DNA of 64,000 nt, taken from assembly GCA_015179125.1 (NCBI GenBank), contig WHVA01000263.1, positions 1-64,000 of the forward strand. The letters run 5' to 3'. Shown here piece after piece: positions 56,925-64,000 of the stretch. Source of the DNA: Gautieria morchelliformis. Taxonomy: Eukaryota > Basidiomycota > Agaricomycetes > Gomphales > Gomphaceae. The notes beneath the pieces were generated by a model. The model worked only from the letters and a program-made list of their open reading frames with translations, searched no databases and was not told where the DNA came from. How positions within the stretch are numbered: the stretch's first letter is position 1; the number at the start of each line of letters is the position of its first letter. A program made the translations under genes and the position numbers.

Positions 56925-59900
56925 TTAATATATTCCGATTTGCTCGTTGAGAATCTTCACTCTAGGACTAGGAAGTCCTTTAGTGAGGATATCTGCCAAC
57001 ATTTGTTCGGTTGGCAAATAAACGAGCTTGGCTTGTTGATTTTTGATTATATCTCGAAGGAAATATAATCGGATGTCGAAGTGCTTGGTTCTCGTGTGTT
57101 GTTGGGTGCCATACGTGATGGCAATGGCTGATTGATTGTCTGAATAAACTTGGATGGGTCTGTTCAGTGGTTGGAATATTTCAGAAATAAAATGGCGCAT
57201 CCAAAGAGCCTCTTTGCCCGCATGGGTCAGGGCGACGAATTCGGCTTCAGTCGATGAGAGGGCTACTATCGACTGTTTCTGGCAACTCCATGAAACAGTG
57301 CCTCCATCAATCTGAAATAAGTATGCCGAATACGAACGCCTATGACTCTGTGAACCCCAATCTGCATCTGAATACCCCATCAAGCCGTCTTGATTTCTTC
57401 CAAGTGTGAGCTTGTAATGCTTCGTGCCTTTCAAATATTTGAAGACACGTTTGACTGCATTCCAGTGTGTGCCACCTGGATTTTCAAGGAATTGCGAGAG
57501 TAATGACACCGCAAATGCAATGTCAGGTCGAGTGGCTACAGCCGCCCACATCAGTGATCCTATAGCTTGCCTGTATGGAAACTTCGACATGGCTTTCTTG
57601 CCTCTCTCTGTAGAAGGACATTGGTCTTTAGATAATTTTACGGCTGGATCAAGAGGCGTAGCATAAGTCTTTGCGTCTTCGAGATTAAATTTTTTGATGA
57701 TCTTCTCGATGTATGCAGGTTGTGAAATTGCAATGGTCTTCTTCTGCCAGTCTCTTTCGATTTTGAGATTCAATAGCCAATGAATCTCGCCTAGATCTTT
57801 CATACTGAAGACCTGAGCAAGATCTCGTTTGACTTCGTCCAGGACTGACTGATTCTCAGCTGTGATGGTAAGGTCGTCCACAGCTGTTGCAATGATCACA
57901 TGCCCCTTTCCGCCACGTCTATAAAATACAGCCCCGTCTGTGGCTGACGTAGTGAATCCTAACTTGTGGAATTCACCACTTAGACGTTTGTACCATTCTC
58001 TTCCAGATTGCTTGAGGCCGTAGAGTGCTTTCTTCAAAAGTAGCACTTCGCCTTTGTCTCCTGACTCATATCCATACGGCTGCTTCATGTAAATAGGTTC
58101 GGGCAACGTAGCATTGAGGTATGCATAGTCCACGTCCATTTGATGAATAGGCCAGTCATTCCTAGCAGCAATGGCGCATATGATCCGTAGGGAGGATAAC
58201 CGAGCAACAGGTGAGTATGTCTCATCATAGTCGATTCCAAACTTCTGCGTGAAGCCTTGGGCGACCATTCTCGATTTAGGTACTATTGGTTTCCCTTCTG
58301 GATTACGCTTCCAAAGGTAGACCCATTTATTACCGACAATATTGGCTCCAGGAGGTGGTTTGGCTCGTTCCCACACTCCCTTGTCGATTAGGGCCTCATA
58401 CTCTTTGTCCATTGATTTCTTCCATATAGGATTATTCAGAGCTTCGTCTGCATTGCTAGGTTCAATTTGACTCAAATCCGGTGCCTTGTTATTGTTTTGA
58501 CCGTCGGTTAGAAACGCACTGATGGCACACTCATAGCTACTGATGCCATCAATCTCGGAGGATAATTCTTGGTCGAATAAAATTTCTTTATGGTCCTCAA
58601 CGTCCTCGTAAGCTAGCGTAGTCATATGTGCGCCAGTTTGTCTCTGAGTTTGAGATCTTGTCACGGGACCTGATGGGGCCGGCTGCACTTGTTGTTGACG
58701 GATCCTTTCGCTTCTCCTTATCGGTTCAGCTTCTCTAGGTCTGTCATCAACTCCCTGAATAGGTTGCAGCTTTTCAAGATATTCTTCCGGTGCACTTTCA
58801 TCAATTTCTTCGATCTTTGCCTCTTCGCTGACTAAGCGACCGGGCACAGGCACTGATGCCGGAATGGCCTTCTTCTCTTCTTTAGACGTAGGTAGCTTGG
58901 ATTCTTCAATAGAAATGATTGGGACCTTTCCCTTCTTCATTTCTGAATCAAAGACAACGTTCCGCTCGACAGAAACTTTGTGCGAGTCAGGCCAATAAAC
59001 ATAATGACCATGGCTCTGCGCAGAAATTCCTATCCACCGAGCTCTCTTGGCACGAGCTGCCAATTTATCTCCCTGAGTGATTTTAACGTAAATTTCAGTT
59101 CCCCACGCGTGAATGTCTTTGAGATTCGGTTTTTCATGGTGAATCATCTCGTAGGGCGTTTTATCTGGTAGAGCTCTTGTATGCGTCCTGTTCCTAAGAT
59201 AATTGGCATGCTGTATCGCATAGCCCCATAATATCTTAGGAAGGCCTGATTCTAGCAGCATGGCACGAGTTCTCTCAGTGAGAGTTCGGTTCAGGCGTTC
59301 CGCAACACCATTGGACTCTGGTGTGTCGTGTACCGTCAACTGATGCTTCGTGCCTTGTTTGGCTAGATGCTGTTCGAATTCAGAGCTCATATACTCGCCC
59401 CCTCGATCAGAAACAAGTGCCTTGATGTGCACATTTCTCTGTCGAAGCATTAAAGCCTCGTAGAGCTTGTACTTTAAGAATGCTTCTGATTTGTTCGCCA
59501 TGAGATAGATTACCGATTCTCTTGAATAGTCATCGATAAAGGAGACATAATATGACTTCTTATCGATCGTGAGGTGTCTTGCAGGTCCCCAGACATCAGA
59601 ATAAATTCTGTCACCGAATTTTGATGTTCGGTCTCTGGGTTCTCGAGGAAGAGGTTTGCGTGCAATCTTGGCCTGAATACACGCATCACAGACAATTCTA
59701 TCGCCTGTGGAGCTCAGTTCAATGCCCAATATCATGCCATGATTTAATAGATGTTGTAGGGACTTCTGCGAGATGTGCCCCATCTTTTGATGAATTTCCA
59801 TGGCAGATAAACACATATGGGCTTGAGCACTTGGTGACTGGAGGTCTAGTCGATATAAGCCATTGACTTTCGGTGCTTGCATCAATACTTTTCCAGCAGC

Positions 59901-61169
59901 ATTAGATATTGTGCATTTCTGGCCACCGAGTCGAATGTCGTAGCCAGCATCATCGCACCGACCGATCGAGACGAGGGTAGCAGCAATTTTGGGTGCATAG
60001 TATGTATCTTGCAACGTGACTTCTACTGTTCTATCTCCAACCTTATTGGATAATACGAGCAGTCCTGAGCCGAAGGCATCAAAGGTACCTTTGTTGGCTG
60101 CTCGGATAGTCCTCGGCTGTGAGAATTGACAGTAGTTCCTCAATAAATTTTTGTGAGGAGTCATATGCGATGTCGTTCCGGTGTCGAGTATGACTATAAC
60201 TCCTGAGGATGTGCTCAAATTGAAATTAGAGCACTCGTCGAAATTGGTGAAGGCAAGATGCCCATCACCACTTTCCTCAGAAGTAGACTCTTCTTCGGCA
60301 ACATTCGCTTTTGCTTTACCCTTCTTCTTCTTCTTGCCTTTGGCTTTCTTCTTCTGACGTGGTCCTTGACCTTCTTTACCACCTCCTTTAGCCCAGCAAT
60401 TTTCGATGGAATGTCCAGGCTTTTTGCAGTTGGTGCATACATGCGCCTTCTGCCCCTTCTGGTCCTTCTTAGTAGATGAACCAATAAACACCTGCTCTTC
60501 TTGCGGGAGTGTTTTCTTCCTGTCATACTGAGCCTTTAGTACCCTAATAATATTATCAGGGACCAATGGCATCCCGCATTCTTCAAGCGAAGTTGTAAGG
60601 GCATTCATGACTGCCTCATAGGATGGTGGAAGTGACGCAAGGATTATGTCCATGAATTCTTCTTCAGAAACTCTAGCTCCCATCTCATTAAGACGAGCAT
60701 ATAGGTCTTGGGCCTTGTCCAAGTGATCTCTCAAGTCTCCATCCTCAGGACATCTCATACTGCGGAGTTGTCTCTGCAGGCTGGTGAGGACCATCTTGGG
60801 CTTTTTGGTCATTTCATTGACCAGTGCATCCCAAGTCTCTTTTGCTGTCTTCTGCTTCTGTAGCATCAGGGCTAATGACTCTGACACTGAGACGATGATT
60901 TGGGTCTTGGCTTGTCCTTCTCTAGCAAGGTATCTCTCCAGCTTCTCCTCAGCCTTATCCATCTGAGTTTCCTCAGCTTCTGTAAGAATATGGCCTGGGG
61001 GCATAACTGGAGGATCAGGAGGTCGAGTGACTCTCCCTTCTACATGCTTGAGCAGATTTTTGGACTCGAAATAGCTGATGAGAGTGGCTCGCCACAATGG
61101 CCAATTACTTCCATCAGTAGCAAGCTTCTCAACACCCAATAGCTTCTCAGAAGTGTCTCCGGGGCCCAT
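56925..61169 (-). CDS. Copia Gag-Pol polyprotein, uninterrupted
   Basis: 1414 aa. Gag core lies at residues 20-225 (LWRATLISYFESKNLL and TWDALVNEM). The CCHC knuckle CTNCKKPGHSIENC is at 245-258, followed by a Lys-rich stretch to ~290. Protease DTGTTSHM is at 329-336. The integrase zinc module (H460, H465, C494, C497) is followed by the DDE core: D524 (YSDVWGP), D588 (SDRGGEY) and E624 (NGVAERLNRT). Reverse transcriptase spans ~940-1180, with D1012 (MDVDYAYLNA) and the VDD box at 1097-1099 (ATAVDDLTIT, where many Copia have YVDD). RNase H is at ~1265-1400 with D1268, E1308 and D1344. The protein ends KGLPSPRVKILNEQIGIY. The ATG lies only 5 nt from the 5' LTR. No stop or shift occurs, which fits recent activity. 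Confidence 0.95.
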   Translation of the reverse strand: MGPGDTSEKLLGVEKLATDGSNWPLWRATLISYFESKNLLKHVEGRVTRPPDPPVMPPGHILTEAEETQMDKAEEKLERYLAREGQAKTQIIVSVSESLALMLQKQKTAKETWDALVNEMTKKPKMVLTSLQRQLRSMRCPEDGDLRDHLDKAQDLYARLNEMGARVSEEEFMDIILASLPPSYEAVMNALTTSLEECGMPLVPDNIIRVLKAQYDRKKTLPQEEQVFIGSSTKKDQKGQKAHVCTNCKKPGHSIENCWAKGGGKEGQGPRQKKKAKGKKKKKGKAKANVAEEESTSEESGDGHLAFTNFDECSNFNLSTSSGVIVILDTGTTSHMTPHKNLLRNYCQFSQPRTIRAANKGTFDAFGSGLLVLSNKVGDRTVEVTLQDTYYAPKIAATLVSIGRCDDAGYDIRLGGQKCTISNAAGKVLMQAPKVNGLYRLDLQSPSAQAHMCLSAMEIHQKMGHISQKSLQHLLNHGMILGIELSSTGDRIVCDACIQAKIARKPLPREPRDRTSKFGDRIYSDVWGPARHLTIDKKSYYVSFIDDYSRESVIYLMANKSEAFLKYKLYEALMLRQRNVHIKALVSDRGGEYMSSEFEQHLAKQGTKHQLTVHDTPESNGVAERLNRTLTERTRAMLLESGLPKILWGYAIQHANYLRNRTHTRALPDKTPYEMIHHEKPNLKDIHAWGTEIYVKITQGDKLAARAKRARWIGISAQSHGHYVYWPDSHKVSVERNVVFDSEMKKGKVPIISIEESKLPTSKEEKKAIPASVPVPGRLVSEEAKIEEIDESAPEEYLEKLQPIQGVDDRPREAEPIRRSERIRQQQVQPAPSGPVTRSQTQRQTGAHMTTLAYEDVEDHKEILFDQELSSEIDGISSYECAISAFLTDGQNNNKAPDLSQIEPSNADEALNNPIWKKSMDKEYEALIDKGVWERAKPPPGANIVGNKWVYLWKRNPEGKPIVPKSRMVAQGFTQKFGIDYDETYSPVARLSSLRIICAIAARNDWPIHQMDVDYAYLNATLPEPIYMKQPYGYESGDKGEVLLLKKALYGLKQSGREWYKRLSGEFHKLGFTTSATDGAVFYRRGGKGHVIIATAVDDLTITAENQSVLDEVKRDLAQVFSMKDLGEIHWLLNLKIERDWQKKTIAISQPAYIEKIIKKFNLEDAKTYATPLDPAVKLSKDQCPSTERGKKAMSKFPYRQAIGSLMWAAVATRPDIAFAVSLLSQFLENPGGTHWNAVKRVFKYLKGTKHYKLTLGRNQDGLMGYSDADWGSQSHRRSYSAYLFQIDGGTVSWSCQKQSIVALSSTEAEFVALTHAGKEALWMRHFISEIFQPLNRPIQVYSDNQSAIAITYGTQQHTRTKHFDIRLYFLRDIIKNQQAKLVYLPTEQMLADILTKGLPSPRVKILNEQIGIY

Positions 61170-61174
61170 AACCC

Positions 61175-61672
61175 TGTAGAGGACAGGAATTATAGGCAGT
61201 AGGTATGGACTTGTTATTCAAAAGAATAGACTAGAAATCAATTCACTCTCTCAGTGAATTTAGTGGTCACTATAAATATATTATACACTACCTAGAAATC
61301 AATTCACTACAGAGGATTTCTAGGTCAATAAATGCAAAGACTACTAGACTAATTTACTTGCCTCTCTCAGTGAATTTAGTGGTCACTGAGAGAGGGGGAA
61401 ATGTGTTCCACTGCGCATGTACTACTACCCGGCCCTTTAGCGCCCAAGAGCTCGCGCGTCGAAGTCATTTCAGACTCCGCTGGGTGCAGCCGCTTGTGAA
61501 AGTAGGAATAACAAAATGAAATAGAGAGACAAGGAATGAGTGGAAAATTTCGAAAATAACCAGAGAAATGGATGCATAATACAAGAACAATGTGAGAAGA
61601 AATTGGAAGGCCACACAACAAATTGGATATATTATGCTTGATTTTGGTGCAGGAGCATAAATGCACCCAACA
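61175..61672 (-). repeat. 5' LTR of the intact Copia
   Basis: 498 bp, identical by eye to 56414-56911. On the minus strand its end CCTCTACA is followed by GGGTTATGGGCCCCGG, so the primer-binding region and the polyprotein start codon overlap. Confidence 0.88.
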
Positions 61673-62492
61673 GAATATACATGCGAATGTAAACTACTTA
61701 TATCGAATGCTCGTAAGGTATCAGCGAATAGGAAAGAGGCCGTCACAAGTCAGGGTTGGATAGGGGTGCGCAGTCATGATACAGCATAGATGAAATAAAC
61801 ATACAATAGAATGTGAGAAGAGGGGGAACATGAAATGACGGAGAGTAAAGGTGGCGAAGGCACTTATGGACAAAACCATGTCTTGGGACCCGCATACATG
61901 CTACCCTGCACGGACTCTTGGTCTACTGGGTCGATTCCGCACGACCTATGGAAGAGATGCCCTGCGAACACATTTTGACCATACGAACGCCCAATGGGGT
62001 TGGATTAAGAAGACGATGGGGTTAATGATGAACCATCATGCCGGGTGGATGGTATCAATCGTATTTGATGGTGTGCCTGCCGGCGAATGATGCGAGCAGC
62101 GAATAGCCGTTCGGCGAAATGCAAGGAAGGGCGAACAGAGGTGACATAGGGGAGGAGAGGTCGAGGTGGAGGGCGAAGCCGAGCAAACACTGAGGAGGAG
62201 TAGCGAAAGGGAAAATGGGGATACCAAGGTGCAGGAAATACATAGGTCATGACAATCCGATTGTCAGAACACCATCGGAAGAGGGTCGAGCGGAGGATGT
62301 GATAGGCCCAACAATGACTGCTAAGTTAGTCCGAAGACGTCGGTCGCTTGTTGACGGCATACCCATGGTCATTGGTGCGAACAGCGAGAATTGGTTGCCG
62401 AACATGACAATGGCGATCGGAACGAACACGGAGATGGAGTGACAAATGGTAGGACAGAGCACCTGAATATGAGAAATAAACACGTCGTGACA
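61673..62492 (-). repeat. Solo LTR family S, copy 6, second part
   Basis: Continuation after the Copia insertion; the first five bases are the GAATA duplication. It ends CACGTCGTGACA at 62492 and is followed by TCACG (62493-62497), the LTR's own duplication. Both ~240-bp units are present. Confidence 0.85.
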
Positions 62493-62497
62493 TCACG

Positions 62498-63463
62498 CTC
62501 GATCCGGGCGTATTCGCCGAGCGCTTCAGGTGTGTGGCTGACCAGGACGTACTCGACGATTACTGACACTGACCTGTCTTTGATGACAGTCGACATGCTG
62601 AACTTCTGTAAGAATTCTTGCTTGCGCATTTGGATGCAACTGGCGGCTTCGGGTGTCTGCAGATTGAACACCACTCCTCGGTTCGCCAATTTCTTGGCTC
62701 CTACGAACTTTGGCTCCTCCCCTTCCTCCAGCGTACCCATGTGCTCCATCGCCTTGTTGGCTTTGGTGACGAGCTCTTGTTCTGATAGCTCCTCCAGCAG
62801 GTTGGTGTCGACACTGGGGTCCTTGTTGATAAGTATCTGGCAGCTCCTCGCCTTGGCTCTGGTGAGTGTGTTTGGGTGTGCCAGCGGCACCGTGCCCCTC
62901 AATGCTGCGGCGTAGGTTATGCCTGTCGCCGTTCCCATCTCTCCCCTGCTCCATGCCCCCAACTCAATGGCATCCGTCGCCGCATCTGCTGCTCTGATTG
63001 TGTCGAAAGCGGCTTCTCTGAGCACGTCCGTCACCGCATCTGCCTTTCATACGATAGGGTCGACCTTTTTCTCAATGTATCTCATGACCTGCTCCCCCAG
63101 ACTCTTCGCTGACATGTCCATCATCAATATCGCTACCGCCCATGCGCCCTCATTCAAGGCCTTTCCTGTTGCGCTGTGGGCAAGGCAGAGCAGGGTGTTG
63201 CTCAGGCTCGCTTGGGAGATCGGGTCGTCCTTCGCCACGTATTGGTTCTTGTCAAGGAAGTTGCCTGCTTGGTCCCTGTTCCGTACTGATGAGTTCGCGT
63301 TATCTATTAGCTCACCTCATTTCCTGGTCTGCTCCCCTTGCTGCGCCGTCCCCGTCCTCATTCTCCCCAGGTGTGAGGTTCCTGGCGGTTGGCCTTCTGC
63401 ATTCGTCAGCACAGCCATTTTGTCTGCTTCCTGTTTGGAGAGCTTTCTGACTGTATTTGGCAT
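62498..63463 (-). pseudogene. LINE ORF1, N-terminal part
   Basis: The minus strand starts MPNTVRKLSKQEADKMAVLT near 63463 and runs through QASLSNTLLCLAHSATGKAL, a stop, TDVLREAAFDTIRAADAATD, RGTVPLAHPNTLTRAKARSC, GAKKLANRGVVFNLQTPEAA and VEYVLVSHTPEALGEYARI. It ends at the S-family LTR. This is the nucleic-acid-binding Gag-like ORF1 of a Tad/L1-like LINE; its zinc knuckles follow at 55592-55956. Stops near 63319 and 63045 (the latter fits CGA to TGA) show it is dead. Confidence 0.7.
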
Positions 63464-63565
63464 GGCAGTGAGCTATGCTATCTACTGTCAGGTGTTGGGA
63501 GTGCGTAGTTGTGAGAATTTTTAGTTTTTGGTGGTGGTGATAAGCATGAGAAAGTTCTCCTCCTG

Positions 63566-63890
63566 ATTAGTTACTTGCCGCATATGTCATATCCGACTTC
63601 CACTTACATCAGAACATGCTTAGTAGTTCAACATTACATGTTGCTTCAGCTAAAACCCCCTCATGTATGCACTTTATTCTGCAATCAGATAATCAACTTC
63701 AATACATGATCCCCTTTGCACTATCTCCTGTTCTTAGCACAGTGAGTAGTTGCAAGATCTCTGTCTCTCTGCTCTCCGACCTCTGCCTCTCCACCTTCCA
63801 CCTTCTGACTTAGGTTCTGACTTTCAACTTTGATTGATTCTTGAACCCTTCTCTACCTTGACCTTTTCCAACTTCTGATCTGAAATACTT
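63566..63890 (+). repeat. LTR-like repeat, copy B
   Basis: Collinear with 23329-23655. Shared blocks are AGAACATGCTTAGTAGTNCA, GCAATCAGATAATCAACTTC and TCTCCTGTTCTTAGCACAGT. The two copies lie 40 kb apart in the same orientation, so they are separate insertions rather than one element's pair, given the many unrelated elements between them. Confidence 0.6.
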
Positions 63891-64000
63891 GGACAATAGG
63901 ATCAATCTAAGTCAAGGGTTGGAAATCAAGTCAGAGGTCAGAGGTTGGAAGACAGAGGTCCAGAGGGAGAGAGATAGAGATCTTGCAAGTACTCGCTGTG
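63890..64000 (-). repeat. LTR-like repeat, inverted copy C (runs off the window)
   Basis: The reverse complement of the last ~110 bp reads CACAGCGAGTACTTGCAAGA followed by CTCTATCTCTCTCCCTCTGG, matching 63738-63830 (CACAGTGAGTAGTTGCAAGA...). Copies B and C therefore face each other in a tail-to-tail inverted arrangement. Confidence 0.65.

Larger units (their letters stand above)
56414..61672 (-). mobile_element. Intact young Ty1/Copia retrotransposon
   Basis: Two 498-bp LTRs (56414-56911 and 61175-61672) look identical base for base. The 5-bp duplication GAATA lies at 56409-56413 and 61673-61677. Read on the minus strand, the LTR runs TGTTGGGTGCA...CCTCTACA. A polypurine tract (TTGAGGGGGCG) precedes the 3' LTR at 56912. 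One long polyprotein frame fills the interior with no stop. By structure this is the youngest insertion in the window and is potentially autonomous. Confidence 0.93.

Noticed and set aside
55957..62492. LTR copies 5 and 6 as the two ends of a single retrotransposon
   Set aside because: Each copy has its own distinct 5-bp duplication, and the LINE sequence between them is continuous with the flanks.

Overview
The window looks like nuclear DNA of a filamentous basidiomycete (Agaricomycotina type). The host genes are split by many 43-68 nt GT-AG introns, and the retrotransposons are typical fungal Copia, chromovirus, Ty3/Gypsy and Tad-like LINE families. There are two compartments.

Positions 1-22.9 kb hold the host genes. 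These are the 3' end of a nonribosomal peptide synthetase (condensation domain), a mitochondrial ribosomal protein uS5m, two 10-exon aquaglyceroporin paralogues on the minus strand, a class A FAD monooxygenase and a short-chain dehydrogenase-like gene lying between the aquaporins, and an 11-exon J-domain (DnaJ-X) protein. I derived exon/intron models by hand for the last five genes, and every model closes in frame. Aquaporin copies 1 and 2 share the size of every exon, including a 19-nt micro-exon. A 712-bp non-autonomous hAT-type element with a perfect 8-bp target duplication sits between aquaporin 2 and the J-protein gene. The gaps between these genes (3.2-6.3, 7.9-9.7 and 11.5-16.0 kb) hold no convincing gene.

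Positions 22.9-64 kb are a nested graveyard of transposable elements. Its backbone is old: a decayed Copia (24.2-28.2 kb), Gypsy relics (23.6-24.2, 29.5-29.9, 33.1-35.0 and 39.4-45.5 kb), a second Copia with one LTR (about 35.0-39.4 kb) and a Tad/L1-like LINE (45.5-63.5 kb). Six copies of one 1.03-1.27 kb LTR family are scattered through this backbone. Five have perfect 5-bp target duplications and none has an internal region. Two of these LTRs, both inside the LINE, were later hit by younger elements. One received a nearly intact chromovirus (48306-54955, 432-bp LTRs, TSD GGCGA). The other received an apparently intact Copia (56414-61672, 498-bp LTRs identical by eye, TSD GAATA, one 1414-aa polyprotein).

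The most notable signals are these: a G GGT TTT TAG slippery heptamer at the end of the chromovirus gag, which would place pol in the -1 frame; an extra reading frame between the chromovirus chromodomain and its 3' LTR with its own CCAAT/TATA-like promoter; the six solo LTRs with an internal ~239-bp duplication and dense TTCGC motifs; and the nesting order that dates these insertions relative to one another.
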